Shown: positions 45,727 through 54,319 of the stretch, piece by piece
How the letters are laid out: each line of letters opens with the position of its first letter
Position numbering within the stretch: the stretch's first letter is position 1
Assembly (NCBI GenBank): GCA_020072925.1
Contig: JAIQGA010000016.1
Location: forward strand, 1 to 54,319
DNA from: Terriglobia bacterium
GTDB lineage: Bacteria; Acidobacteriota; Terriglobia; UBA7540
Reading direction: 5' to 3'
DNA: 54,319 nt
The notes under the pieces: model-generated
Seen by the model: the letters and a program-made list of their open reading frames with translations, nothing else
Databases searched by the model: none
What the model was told of the DNA's origin: nothing
Translations under genes and position numbers: made by a program

Positions 45727-45921
45727 TCACCCACCGCCGGAGGGCGCACAGGTGGCACGCGAAGACGTTGAGGAGGTGCTGGCAGCCGAGAAAGATGAGA
45801 ACTGCTGATCCACGTGGGTTGACCCGCACTTTGGACAGGCCGGCGGTTCCTGGCTTCGGCTCATCACAAGTTTTTCAAAAAGCTTTCCGCATTTCGGGCA
45901 GCGATATTCGAAGATGGGCAT
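45727..45921 (-). CDS. FmdB-type small zinc-ribbon protein
   Basis: A 64-residue protein with the FmdB signature: MPIFEYRCPKCGKLFEKL, then PPACPKCGSTHVDQQFSSF. Two CxxC pairs form a zinc ribbon. The tail is Ser/Thr-rich. FmdB-like proteins are proposed regulators, but no target is known. Convergent with the M55 gene, 46 nt apart. Confidence 0.85.
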   Translation of the reverse strand: MPIFEYRCPKCGKLFEKLVMSRSQEPPACPKCGSTHVDQQFSSFSAASTSSTSSRATCAPSGGG

Positions 45922-45999
45922 GGGATACGGTTGCTACTCCTTGGGTTTGACCTCGCAGGATTGCTGTTCCTTCCCCGACGGGGCATGAGGTCGCGGCGC

Positions 46000-46086
46000 T
46001 CAGGTAAAACGAGATATGCCCGGTAGACGCGGCAGAACCAGAAACCACACGACCAGAAAAAGTATGAAAATCAGCAGACCTTCCAT
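46000..46086 (-). CDS. 28-residue single-span peptide
   Basis: A short ORF on the minus strand between UxaA-family and FmdB genes: MEGLLIFILFLVVWFLVLPR then LPGISRFT. One hydrophobic helix with a charged end. The ribosome-binding site is poor (GAATTGAG). Similar MEGLL-type micro-ORFs occur near such genes as far as I recall. Translation is uncertain. Confidence 0.4.
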   Translation of the reverse strand: MEGLLIFILFLVVWFLVLPRLPGISRFT

Positions 46087-46154
46087 AACTCAATTCTACC
46101 CTTGAACCGCGGAGATTGCGAGTGGCAATCTGTCCCTGCCCGAGTATCCGAAGC

Positions 46155-47720
46155 TCAAAGCGCCGGCCAGAGCGATTCCCAGATTTTGAACTCGTGGTGA
46201 AATCCTGCTTGTTCCGCCACGGTAAACTTCCGGCCTGAAGCCACGTCCAGAGTTTCCTGGAAGATTTTCCGGCCCACGTCCTCGACGCTTTCTTTCCGCT
46301 CGAGCACTGTTCCGGCGTTGATATCGATGTCGCCGTAGGTTCGCGCCAGCGGAGTGTTGGTGGCGATCTTCATCACCGGCCCGAGCGCGCAGCCGATGCC
46401 TGTGCCGCGGCCCGTCGTGAAGAGCGCCACCTGCGCGCCGCTCAGGAAAAGCGCGGGCGTCGAGATCTGGTCATAGCCGGGGGTGAAGAGCACATACAGA
46501 CCCTTGCGATCTCCCAGCCATTCGCCGTATTCGACCAGGTCCTCGACAATGGCCGTGCCGCCCTTGGCCTTCACGCCGCTCGACTTGAGATAGATGTTAT
46601 AGAGCCCGCCCTTGATGTTTCCGGGAGAGGGATTATCTCGAAAATCGTCGCCGAATTTCCGGACGTAGGATTCGTAGCGCTTCAACGCCTGCGTCAATTT
46701 GCGTCCGACGGCGCGCGTGCGCGCGCGCTGCGCCAGATCGATCATGGCCGCGCCCTGCAACTCGGGAATTTCGGGGAGAAAGACCGCGGCGCCGGCCTTC
46801 ACGAACATGTCGGCGGCCACGCCCACGGCGGGGTTCGCGGTTACGCCCGACCAGCGGTCTGACCCGCCGCACTTTGTTCCTACCACCAGTTTCGAGATTG
46901 ACGCCGCCTGGCGTTTGCATTGATTGGCCTGTCCCAGCAATTTCTCCACGATTTCGAGTCCCCGCTCGACCGTCTCGCGGCTGCCGCCCAACTGTTGGAT
47001 CGTCATGTTGACAACCCGACCGTTGTAATCTGGAACCGAGTTCTGGAAGATGGGCGCAGAGCATTCGACGCAGGTCTTGCCGCAGCCGAGGTCGATATAG
47101 ATCGCCGCTCCCAAATTCGGGTGACGCAGAGAATTGGCGAGCAACTGATTCAGGAGTCGGACGGCGCGGCCGTCCGGCATGCCGCAGCCGGACTCGTGGA
47201 CGACCGGCACGACGCCGTCCACGTTGGGGAATTTCGAACGCGAATAAATTTCGCGCATGGCGCGCGCGGCAATTTCGCGCGCTTCCGTGGACGAGCACAT
47301 CCCGGACGTTACCACGCCGACTAGGTTGCGCGTGCCCACGCGTCCGTCGGCGCGGACATAGCCCTCAAACGTCAGCGCGGCGAGCTCCGGGTCCCGGGGT
47401 TTGGGTTGAGGGTTGTCTCGATAACGCACCGAGAGCTTGGGAAGACGGTCCTCGAGGTTGGATTCGTTGATGGGGTCGCCCGGTTCGACGGTGCGCGAGG
47501 CGAGTCCGATGGGATCGCCGAGCGTGATATAGGCTTGCCCCTTTCGAATCTTCTTTGTTGCGAAACTTTGCCCACGCAGGGCGCGTCCCGAAACAGTCAG
47601 TGCCTCGTCGCCGTGCAGCAATCGCGTTCCTTTTTCAATAAACTCGGCGGTGACGACCGCGACGTTGTCTTTCTCCGACCGAATGACAATGGCTACGTCT
47701 TCGAGCTTCTTGACTTCCAT
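46155..47720 (-). CDS. UxaA-family sugar-acid dehydratase (altronate/galactarate type)
   Basis: A 521-residue protein joining an N-terminal SAF-like domain (about 1-95: AVVTAEFIEKGTRLLHGDEA) to the large UxaA C-terminal domain (GYVRADGRVGTRNLVGVV, HESGCGMP, LGCGKTCVECSAP, GTKCGGSDRWSGVTANPAVG, FTTGRGTGIGCALGPV). Conserved Cys residues would hold the metal centre that dehydrates altronate or galactarate to 2-keto-3-deoxy sugar acids. Downstream of a Zn-alcohol dehydrogenase on the same strand by 96 nt, with an MFS permease of the hexuronate type nearby. Confidence 0.87.
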   Translation of the reverse strand: MEVKKLEDVAIVIRSEKDNVAVVTAEFIEKGTRLLHGDEALTVSGRALRGQSFATKKIRKGQAYITLGDPIGLASRTVEPGDPINESNLEDRLPKLSVRYRDNPQPKPRDPELAALTFEGYVRADGRVGTRNLVGVVTSGMCSSTEAREIAARAMREIYSRSKFPNVDGVVPVVHESGCGMPDGRAVRLLNQLLANSLRHPNLGAAIYIDLGCGKTCVECSAPIFQNSVPDYNGRVVNMTIQQLGGSRETVERGLEIVEKLLGQANQCKRQAASISKLVVGTKCGGSDRWSGVTANPAVGVAADMFVKAGAAVFLPEIPELQGAAMIDLAQRARTRAVGRKLTQALKRYESYVRKFGDDFRDNPSPGNIKGGLYNIYLKSSGVKAKGGTAIVEDLVEYGEWLGDRKGLYVLFTPGYDQISTPALFLSGAQVALFTTGRGTGIGCALGPVMKIATNTPLARTYGDIDINAGTVLERKESVEDVGRKIFQETLDVASGRKFTVAEQAGFHHEFKIWESLWPAL

Positions 47721-47816
47721 GAATTACCTCAGCAAATACCCGTCAATCGCCACGCTGCAACCCGCAGCCGGAGCGGAAGTTCCCAAAGCCGCGGAGCGTT
47801 TGTGGACCGACGGCCA

Positions 47817-48962
47817 TCAACGATTGCCCGGCGACTGCATGTTCAGCACGCCTTTGATGTAATCGATTTGCTGGAAATCGTGCTCGAAGGCACGGTGAAT
47901 CTCCTCGAGGGCGTCATAGCGGTGCGTGATGAAGGGTTGGACCTGCACCGACCCGGAGCTGACGAGTTCCAGCGCGCGGCGGAAGGTTTTGGGACGCCCG
48001 TCGGTCTCGAAGCCGCCCGACGCGCCGATCGTTGCCACGAGCGTTGGTTCGAGGTACAGGAGCAAGCAGATCAACCCGATGTCGCGCCCTTTGTGGCCGT
48101 GTCCGTAGAGCAGTACCGTGCCTTGTTTGCGCAGGATACCCGGAATCTGCTCGAAGACCACCGAGTTGCCGGAGGACTCAATAAGGTAATGGACGCTCTC
48201 TCCGCGGGTCAATTCCAGCACGGCCTCCCTGAGGTCCTGACGCGCGACATTGATGGTCGTCCCCCCCATTTGGCGCGCCAGCTCCAGGTTCTTGTCGCGG
48301 ACGTCAGTCAACAAAACCAGGCCGTCGAAGTGTTTCACGTTGCGGAGGTATTGGAGAAACAGAAGTCCCGCCGGTCCCGCCCCGCAGATGAGGACGTTCC
48401 GAATCCGCTCCTTGCCGTCGTAGGTGTAGCGGCCGTGCGCGCGTTCGGCGCGATCACTGGCATGCAGGACGCAGCCCAGCGGCTCGACGAGCGCGGCCTG
48501 CTCGGGGGGCAGGCTGGTTTTCAGGCAATTGAGCGCGGGCATGGCGATACCCTCCGCCATTGCTCCGGGCAATCCCGTGATCCCATGCTCTCCAAAGTGT
48601 GCACACTGGTGGGAATCGCCTGAGGCGCAGTACGCGCAGGGCGGGACGCGTCCCTCGCCAAAGCAGTTCCGCCCCTGGTCGCACAGCACGCGGTCCCCGG
48701 GCTTCAGATCATTCACTTCGCGGCCAATCTCAACGACCTCGCCGCAGAATTCGTGGCCGAGGATTTGAGGCTGCTGCGATAACGGAATAGCCTTGCCCTG
48801 CGAATCGAAATTGTAATTGCCGTGGCCACGGTAAAGGTGCAGGTCTGTTCCGCACACGCCCACGGCTTCAACGCGCAGGACAACCTCGCGCGGGCGCGCC
48901 TGTGGGTCTGGCACATCGCGGACGACTAATTTTTCGACATCTTCAAGGACAGCGGCCTTCAT
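47817..48962 (-). CDS. Zinc-dependent medium-chain alcohol dehydrogenase
   Basis: A 381-residue MDR protein, sorbitol/threonine dehydrogenase type. The catalytic zinc ligands are in VCGTDLHLYRG (Cys) and LGHEFCGEVVEIG (His-Glu); the structural zinc loop has several Cys (CFGEGRVPPCAYCASGDSHQC). The nucleotide fold is NVLICGAGPAGLLFLQYL. It probably oxidises a polyol or sugar acid (for example a galactonate or tagaturonate-related step) before the UxaA-family enzyme. No substrate can be fixed. Confidence 0.85.
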   Translation of the reverse strand: MKAAVLEDVEKLVVRDVPDPQARPREVVLRVEAVGVCGTDLHLYRGHGNYNFDSQGKAIPLSQQPQILGHEFCGEVVEIGREVNDLKPGDRVLCDQGRNCFGEGRVPPCAYCASGDSHQCAHFGEHGITGLPGAMAEGIAMPALNCLKTSLPPEQAALVEPLGCVLHASDRAERAHGRYTYDGKERIRNVLICGAGPAGLLFLQYLRNVKHFDGLVLLTDVRDKNLELARQMGGTTINVARQDLREAVLELTRGESVHYLIESSGNSVVFEQIPGILRKQGTVLLYGHGHKGRDIGLICLLLYLEPTLVATIGASGGFETDGRPKTFRRALELVSSGSVQVQPFITHRYDALEEIHRAFEHDFQQIDYIKGVLNMQSPGNR

Positions 48963-49286
48963 AACTTTAGCGCGGAGATGCTTCCTGCCGTCTTGCGGAC
49001 TGGGCCAGGTCGCGGTAGCGGTAGAATCCCACCCGCCAACCCGTCACCATCGCACAACGACCTTCGAGGAACAAGCCCGAGATTTCATCATACCGCATCT
49101 AGGGCAGATCCCGGGTGTTGATTCGTCTTGCGCATAGAGCCGCCGCGGGAATCCCAGGGCCCAACAGCCTGTGTGATCCAGGAATCCAGGGTGGAGGTCC
49201 GGACGAAACAGCTTTCGACAGTGGGCAGAGGTTCAACGGCGCGGCACAGCTGTGGAGTTCAGGCGCCGGGCGCGAAGAGCCGAGTC
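48963..49286. other. 324-nt intergenic region
   Basis: It lies between two minus-strand genes (alcohol dehydrogenase and epimerase). No ORF, repeat or RNA structure could be supported. It probably contains the promoter for the alcohol dehydrogenase-UxaA unit. Confidence 0.4.
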
Positions 49287-50306
49287 TCAGATTGCCAGAT
49301 CCCTGACGTCGAGCTTGCCTGCCTGGGCAAGACGATCGAAGATTTCCGCGGTTTCCCGAATACCCTGGTCCAGCGGTGTGCGGGGCACGTCGCCGAGGTC
49401 CTTGACGAGTTGGCTGTCATCCAGGTCGAAGGCAATGGGCAACTGCGGGCCTTCTGCGCGAATCAGTCCTCGGGCGCGCGGGAAAACGCGCTCGAGCGCG
49501 GCCATGAACTCATCCATTTTCACGACGGCGCCGCGCAACGTGTAAACGCGCGCGCCGCTTAATTCCATCTCCGCACATCTCAGAAAAATCTCCGCGGTGT
49601 CTTTTCCGTATTGCAGTTCCAGGCCGCCGGTGAATCGGATGGTGTACGGCCGGCCCAGGACCGCGGCCTTGATGGCTTTCGTCGGCCCCGAGGTTACGCC
49701 CTGATCGCGGCCCACGCCGTAGACCGCCCAGGGACGCAGCCCTACACTCGAAATACCATCGTTGAGAAAATAGACTCGCGCGTTGCCTTCGTTACACTGT
49801 TTGAAAACGCCGTAGTGGGTTCCGGGAAGCAAGGGCGCATCGTCCGGAACCGTGGCCTGGCCATAGAGTTCTTCCGGGCCGAAGACCGCCGCGGAGCTGG
49901 CATAGGCGATGCCCCGCACCAGGTTGCGATGCCGCCGGGCAACTTCGAAGACGTTCAGCGTTCCCAGGACATTCACGCGAGCCCCCTGGGCCGGATCGGC
50001 GGCGCAGGCCGGCACTTGAAGCGCGGCAAGATGAATGATGTGCGTAATTCCGTGTTCGACGACCGCGCGCTCGACGTCCTCGTATGCCGTCACATCGCCC
50101 TGAATGAATCCGATCGAGGCAAGCTGCTCTTCGCTCAGCAGGGCCTGGAGGCGATGAGAGTGCGCGTCAATGTCGAGGATCCAGGGCTTATCGCCACGCT
50201 CCAGCAACGCCTTGACAACCCATGCGCCAATGAAGCCCTTCGCGCCGGTAATGAGGAACTGCCTATTTTGTGAGCCAGGCGGGCGATCGGAGCGGTCATT
50301 TGCCAT
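49287..50306 (-). CDS. NAD-dependent sugar epimerase/dehydratase (extended SDR)
   Basis: A 339-residue extended short-chain dehydrogenase. The nucleotide motif is FLITGAKGFIGAWVV; the acidic pocket is ILDIDAHSH; the catalytic YxxxK is THYGVFKQ preceded by YASSAAVFGPE. The C-terminal half has the usual sugar-binding pattern (LRPWAVYGVGRDQGVTSGP). It is 32 nt downstream of the MFS gene on the same strand, so they are likely co-transcribed. Uronic-acid or sugar-acid oxidation fits the neighbourhood, but this is inference. Confidence 0.82.
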   Translation of the reverse strand: MANDRSDRPPGSQNRQFLITGAKGFIGAWVVKALLERGDKPWILDIDAHSHRLQALLSEEQLASIGFIQGDVTAYEDVERAVVEHGITHIIHLAALQVPACAADPAQGARVNVLGTLNVFEVARRHRNLVRGIAYASSAAVFGPEELYGQATVPDDAPLLPGTHYGVFKQCNEGNARVYFLNDGISSVGLRPWAVYGVGRDQGVTSGPTKAIKAAVLGRPYTIRFTGGLELQYGKDTAEIFLRCAEMELSGARVYTLRGAVVKMDEFMAALERVFPRARGLIRAEGPQLPIAFDLDDSQLVKDLGDVPRTPLDQGIRETAEIFDRLAQAGKLDVRDLAI

Positions 50307-50338
50307 AGACTGGCATTATATGGAATGACTGGGGCGAG

Positions 50339-51619
50339 TCAACGAGAGGCTGAGGTTTCTGCTTGCTTCTCTCCTGAGGCCCGGATCAGGAGGAGGACGC
50401 TCGCGGTGGCAAGCAGGGGAACACTCCCCGCCGCGATGAAAGCCGGCCCATACGACGAGAAGCGATCCACCATGAGGCCGACGATAATCTGGAACGCGCC
50501 GCCCGCGAGGCCGGCGGCGAGGCCGCTCAGGCCGGTGACCGAGGCGACCACGTCCTGGGGAAATAGATCGGAGGGAAAAGTCAGGCCCATTGTTGACCAC
50601 GCGGCATACCCCCATATGGCGAAGCTCACCAATGCCAGCGCCCAGTAAGGGTTGTGGACAAGAGCCGCCGGAATACCGGCGAGAATCGGAAAGGAACTAA
50701 GGACACAGACCCACTTCCTCGCGCGAATCACGGGCATACCCCGTTTAATAAGGAATCCCGAGGCGAAGCCGCCGGTGAAATTGCCGATGTCAGCGGCGAC
50801 AAAGGGGAGCCAGGTAAAGGCAGCAATTCTTTTCAGATCAAAGCCATACACTTCGCTGAAATACTTGGCCAACCAGGTGATGTAAAACCACCAGATGGGA
50901 TCGGTGAGGGAGCGACCCAGTACAATCCCCCAGACATTGGGCTGTTTCAGCAGAGTCAACCAGCGGCCCGCACCCCGATGGGTCGACGCCATGGCAGTAT
51001 CGCGGCCCGCTTCTATCAAGGCGCGCTCTTCAGCAGCAAGGCGGGAATGGGATTCAAACGGGTGGTACAGCTTCAGCCATAACGCCAACCAAAAGAAACC
51101 GAGCATGCCGGAAAATGCGAAAGTCCATCGCCAGCCCACGGCCAGGGAAATGAGCGGAATGACAAGCGCCGCGATGGCGCCGCCCACGCTCGACCCGCTA
51201 TCGAAAATCGCCACAGCGATGCCCCGTTCCTTGGCGGGAAACCACTCCGCGACCGTCTTGCTGGCCCCGGGCCAGTTGCAGCCTTCACCGAGGCCGAGCA
51301 TGAACCGGAACAGGGCCAAGCCCCGCGCGGAGTCGGCCAGTCCCGTCAACATGCTGGAGATTGACCACCAGATGACGGCGAGCGCCAGACCCAGACGCGT
51401 GCCCACAATGTCGAGCAGCACCCCACCGATAAGCCACATTGCGGCGTAGGACAACTGAAACCAGGAAGCGATTTCACCGAACTGGAGACCCGTGAGGTGG
51501 AATTCCTGGGTGAGAACAGGGCCCAACTGGGCGAATGTCTGCCGGCTGATGTAATTAATCACCGTGGACCCGAATAGCGCCCAGACAATCCACCAGCGGA
51601 GATGCTTCATGGGTCTCAT
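50339..51619 (-). CDS. MFS transporter, anion:cation symporter (hexuronate ExuT-like)
   Basis: A 426-residue protein with twelve membrane spans. The early region VINYISRQTFAQLGPVLTQEF and the conserved loop FRFMLGLGEGCNWPGASKTVAEWFPAKERG are typical of the ACS family that imports hexuronates, galactonate and similar sugar acids. It is first in a minus-strand unit with the epimerase and is close to the UxaA-family gene. Together they suggest sugar-acid uptake and breakdown. Confidence 0.85.
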   Translation of the reverse strand: MRPMKHLRWWIVWALFGSTVINYISRQTFAQLGPVLTQEFHLTGLQFGEIASWFQLSYAAMWLIGGVLLDIVGTRLGLALAVIWWSISSMLTGLADSARGLALFRFMLGLGEGCNWPGASKTVAEWFPAKERGIAVAIFDSGSSVGGAIAALVIPLISLAVGWRWTFAFSGMLGFFWLALWLKLYHPFESHSRLAAEERALIEAGRDTAMASTHRGAGRWLTLLKQPNVWGIVLGRSLTDPIWWFYITWLAKYFSEVYGFDLKRIAAFTWLPFVAADIGNFTGGFASGFLIKRGMPVIRARKWVCVLSSFPILAGIPAALVHNPYWALALVSFAIWGYAAWSTMGLTFPSDLFPQDVVASVTGLSGLAAGLAGGAFQIIVGLMVDRFSSYGPAFIAAGSVPLLATASVLLLIRASGEKQAETSASR

Positions 51620-51926
51620 CAGAGTGATGGGATTCGCCAGTCGCGAACCCCGCGCCTCCCGTGCGCGCGCAACTTACCACAACATGACCGTGGAAGAGGA
51701 GTAGTTTATTTGGACTAGGGCAAATGGGATACAATGAACTGCCCGCCAAAGTTATCCGACGCTGTGGCGCAACTGACAAAAGCTCTTTGGTGATTGTCGC
51801 CCTTTTCGTTTGCCTTGCCGTTGCGGTGTCGATTAGAGTAGGGGCCTTCGCTCCCGTCGCCAGGAAGTCCGAGCCCGCCGTGAGAACCGAGCCCTAATCT
51901 CGAGAGCGAAGCGGAGGCTTCATAAC
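51620..51926. other. 307-nt divergent intergenic region
   Basis: It lies between the starts of the MFS gene (minus) and the isomerase gene (plus). A 35-codon plus-strand open frame near 51789-51896 with one hydrophobic stretch lacks a ribosome-binding site. Otherwise only promoter sequence is expected; none could be defined. Confidence 0.4.
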
Positions 51927-52820
51927 ATGAAACTAAGCTGCTGCTGGCTCTACGCCATCACCAAGTACGGTTATCCGCCATCAATGGACGACACGTTTCG
52001 CGTGCTGGGCGAAATGCGAGCGTTGGGTTTTGAAAACGTGGAACTGGAAGGCGTTCGCCGCGAAAACCTCACGCAAGTTTACAAAAGCCGCTTCGAACTG
52101 AAAAAGTTCTGCGACCGCCAAGGCCTGCGAGTGATTAATTTCTGCCCGGTGCTGCCGGGGTCCGTGAGCCTTAGCCGAAAGGAGCGCAAAGATTCGTGGG
52201 ATTTGTTCAAGCGAGGAATTGAGATTGCGAAGCTATTCGGCTGTAGCACGATCCAGGGGGACAGCTTCACACCCCCCCTCAAATTTCGGGGCGATTCACC
52301 TTACAAAGAGAGTATCAGCTACGGGAAGCACTTTACCGTGGAGATTGACCCGAAATTCAAATGGCAGCGGCTGTGGGACGCGATGGCCGAGAGTTTTTCG
52401 TTTTTCGCGCGCGAGGCCAGGAAGGCCGGACTGAAGTTTTGCGTCGAGCCGCGTGTGGGCGAACTGCTGAGCAACACCGATGCGCTCCTTCGGATGATGG
52501 ATGAGGTGGGGGACGACAACTTCGGTGCGGTGCTCGACACAGCTCATTTGAACGCTCAGAAGGAAATCCTGGCGCTTAGTGTTGAGAAGCTCGGCAAGCG
52601 CATTTTCTTTGTGCATGCCGCCGACAATGATGGCCGCGTCAACGATCACGTCGCCGCGGGGCGGGGAACGGTGGATTGGGACGGCGTGTTTCAAGGGCTG
52701 AAGAAACACAAGTTCTCGGGTTATGTCGCCATCGACGTCGGGATGGTGCCTGACATCGACGTGCAGTACCGTGAATCGATGGAATTCTTGAAGGCCAAAG
52801 CTGCCAAGTACGGCGTGTAG
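51927..52820 (+). CDS. TIM-barrel sugar phosphate isomerase/epimerase-like protein
   Basis: A 297-residue AP endonuclease family 2 type barrel. Visible motifs are MRALGFENVELEG (first strand-helix), CGSTIQGDSF-like KLFGCSTIQGDS, GLKFCVEPRVGELLSNTDALLRM, NFGAVLDTAHLNAQ with the conserved Asp-x-x-His, and FFVHAADNDGRVNDHVAAGRGTVDWDGVFQGL. Metal ligands Glu, Asp, His and Glu are therefore present. The family isomerises or epimerises keto-sugars or inositol-type rings. It is followed by a DUF5107 gene in the same direction after 63 nt. Confidence 0.83.
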   Translation: MKLSCCWLYAITKYGYPPSMDDTFRVLGEMRALGFENVELEGVRRENLTQVYKSRFELKKFCDRQGLRVINFCPVLPGSVSLSRKERKDSWDLFKRGIEIAKLFGCSTIQGDSFTPPLKFRGDSPYKESISYGKHFTVEIDPKFKWQRLWDAMAESFSFFAREARKAGLKFCVEPRVGELLSNTDALLRMMDEVGDDNFGAVLDTAHLNAQKEILALSVEKLGKRIFFVHAADNDGRVNDHVAAGRGTVDWDGVFQGLKKHKFSGYVAIDVGMVPDIDVQYRESMEFLKAKAAKYGV

Positions 52821-52883
52821 CGCCCTTGTGAACATCAATTGGCCGGCGAGGCCCACAGCGTCTCCTTGTATGGAGTCAAGGCC

Positions 52884-54093
52884 ATGAAATGCCTTCGATA
52901 CGTCGGATTGTTTCTTCTCTGGGTGCTGATTCTTGCCGCCGTGCCCGCGCCTGGCCAGACTGTGAAAGCCTGGCAGGGCACCATGGACATCCCCACCTAT
53001 TTGCTTGGCGAGGAAGATCCGAACCCCGCTTTTCCACTCGGCCGACATCGCATTTATCCCTACACGATGCTTGACGACCTCACTGATCAAAAGGAGAGCA
53101 AGGTTTATCGCTTCATCGGCCTCGAAAATGAATATCTGAAGGCGATCATCCTTCCTGACGTGGGCGGGCGGTTGTACTCACTTTATGACAAAGTTGATAA
53201 ACGCGAGGTGTTCTATCGTAACAATGTCATGAAGTACGGGTTGGTTGCCCTGCGCGGCGCCTGGATTTCCGGGGGTATCGAATTCAACTTCCCGGATGGG
53301 CACACGGTCATTACGGTTTCGCCTGTCGCCGCAACCTATCATCAGAATGCCGACGGGAGCGCCACTGGGGTGGTGGGAAGCGAGGATTGGATCACGGGCA
53401 TGCACTGGGAAGTCGCACTGACGCTGCGCCCCGGCTCGGCGCGAATCGAGCAGCACGTCACCCTGTTTAATCCTACTCCCACGCCCAACCCTTACTGGTA
53501 CTGGGCGAATGCCGCGGTGCCGGCGACCCCCGACATGCAGTTCATCTACCCCATGCGAGAGGCGTACCCTCACAGCCTCTCGGTGTGGAGCTACCCGATT
53601 CATCAAGGTGTGGACTACAGTTGGTACAAAAACGTTCGGCAGCCAACTTCGCTTTTTGGGCGGCAGGTCCACCGCAATTTCTTTGGGGCTTACTACCACG
53701 AGTCGGATTTCGGGGTTGTTCACGTGGCGGATTATCACGAGGTGCCGGGAAAGAAAGTGTGGACCTGGGGAGTGGCCGACGACGGCCTGATCTGGACCGG
53801 CCTCCTGACGGACCACGATCGTGGAGTCCTGGACCGAGTACTGGTATCCGGTGCATGAACTGAAGGGCGGGTTTGTCGAGGCGGAGCCGGACCTGGCACT
53901 GAATGCGCGCTTCCTGCCTGGCGCTGCCGCTGAGAAGCCACTGGTGGAAATTCTCCTGAGTCCGACCGTAGGAATTCCTCGTGCGAGGGTCAGCGTGACG
54001 CTCGGTGGCGAGACCCTGCGCGAGCTTGATGCAGCCCTGAAGCCTCTGACGACTGCGAAGTTCGAGGTACCAGTGGAAGATCTGGAACGCGCC
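52884..54093 (+). pseudogene. Exported DUF5107-like protein, frameshifted by an internal deletion
   Basis: The first frame (52884-53858) has a signal peptide (YVGLFLLWVLILAAVPAPG) and DUF5107 landmarks: LKAIILPDVGGRLYSLYDK, HWEVALTLRPGSARIEQHV, NPYWYWANAAVPAT, WGVADDGLIWTGLLTDHD. It then shifts and stops. A second frame from about 53812 resumes with VESWTEYWYPVHELKGGFVE and continues with the next domain. In the family a stretch like GPYNEIQSGRF...TQ lies between these two motifs; it is missing here. ATG 52884 follows GGAG at 8 nt. In gut and soil bacteria such proteins sit in glycan-use clusters. A real deletion or an assembly collapse could explain it. Confidence 0.7.
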
Positions 54094-54319
54094 AAACTCG
54101 TGGTGCTGGTCGGCTCGAATGCCGCCTGGTGCCATCCGGTGCTGTACCAGCGGATGGCTCAGGCGAAGCAGGATCATCCCGATCTGCGCGTGGCGCTCAT
54201 CGACCCGCGCCGCACCGCCAGCGCTGATCTCGCCGATCTGCATCTGGCCGTGCGCCCCGGTACGGATGGCGTGCTGTTCAACGGCCTGCTGGTCTATCTC
54301 AAGGATCTGAACTTCGATG
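54079..54319 (+). CDS. Nitrate-reductase-like (NasA) fragment fused in frame; runs off the window
   Basis: From about 54079 the same frame reads DLERAKLVVLVGSNAAWCHP, then PVLYQRMAQAKQDHPDLRV, ALIDPRRTASADLADLHLAV and RPGTDGVLFNGLLVYLKDL. This is the pattern of the molybdopterin-binding domain of assimilatory nitrate reductase (VGSN-x-AWCHPVL, VIDPRRT, LRPGTD). It has no relation to DUF5107. No start codon or ribosome-binding site precedes it. The junction lies within about 54079-54118. It is best read as a chimeric join at the contig end, less likely a true gene fusion. Confidence 0.6.

Noticed and set aside
51789-51896. A 35-codon plus-strand ORF with one hydrophobic stretch upstream of the isomerase gene
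   Set aside because: No ribosome-binding site and no conserved feature; the hydrophobic stretch alone is not enough.

Overview
The window looks like a contig from an Acidobacteriota genome. The lines of evidence are high-GC coding with near-even use of both strands, a TonB-dependent receptor with an N-terminal carboxypeptidase-regulatory domain, a transmembrane Ser/Thr kinase with TolB-like and TPR parts and an HCD catalytic loop, Tat-exported Gfo/Idh/MocA oxidoreductase, and dispersed HGRDARAT-type palindromes. No rRNA, tRNA, CRISPR array, transposase or phage gene was seen. Both ends look broken: kdpA loses its frame at the left edge, and the right edge joins a DUF5107-like protein to a nitrate-reductase-like fragment. 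This suggests a metagenome contig with poor ends.

Layout. 1-3.9 kb (minus): kdp potassium locus with a short KdpD, KdpE, a candidate KdpE operator, a universal-stress-like protein, three tiny membrane ORFs including kdpF, and a broken kdpA. 4.1-12.3 kb: a small unknown gene, the Ser/Thr kinase, an M1-like peptidase, a DUF5009/HGSNAT-like acyltransferase and a sulfatase-superfamily membrane enzyme. 12.6-16.7 kb (minus): a Lol-like export operon (lipoprotein, permease, ATPase, membrane protein, LolA-like carrier). 17.1-19.9 kb (minus): pyrK-pyrD and an alpha/beta hydrolase. 20.2-29.8 kb: DUF3592 protein, CNNM/CorC protein, SAM hydrolase, UbiD, a CxxCH/toroid/ankyrin protein, a STAS protein, a Tat oxidoreductase and a small Cys protein. 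29.9-35.3 kb: a small secreted protein, the TonB-dependent receptor preceded by an FMN riboswitch, and a divergent EamA transporter. 35.6-45.9 kb: APC permease, a secreted unknown, TPR protein, histidine kinase, a frameshifted NtrC-type regulator, M55 peptidase and FmdB-like zinc ribbon. 46.2-54.3 kb: a sugar-acid/carbohydrate gene group (UxaA family, Zn-alcohol dehydrogenase, epimerase, MFS, TIM-barrel isomerase, DUF5107).

The strongest non-coding signal is an FMN riboswitch on the minus strand at 33884-34150, upstream of the TonB-dependent receptor. It is about twice the usual length because a 27-nt hairpin sits in the P2 loop and a 116-nt hairpin element fills the variable P4 arm. That 116-nt element resembles two others, at 14574-14677 and 10008-10150. 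All three have inverted arms made of degenerate 7- or 8-nt repeats around a 55-71-nt core, and the two 7-nt members have nearly identical core lengths (56 and 55 nt). I treat these as a small family of non-coding hairpin elements, one of which is lodged inside a riboswitch.
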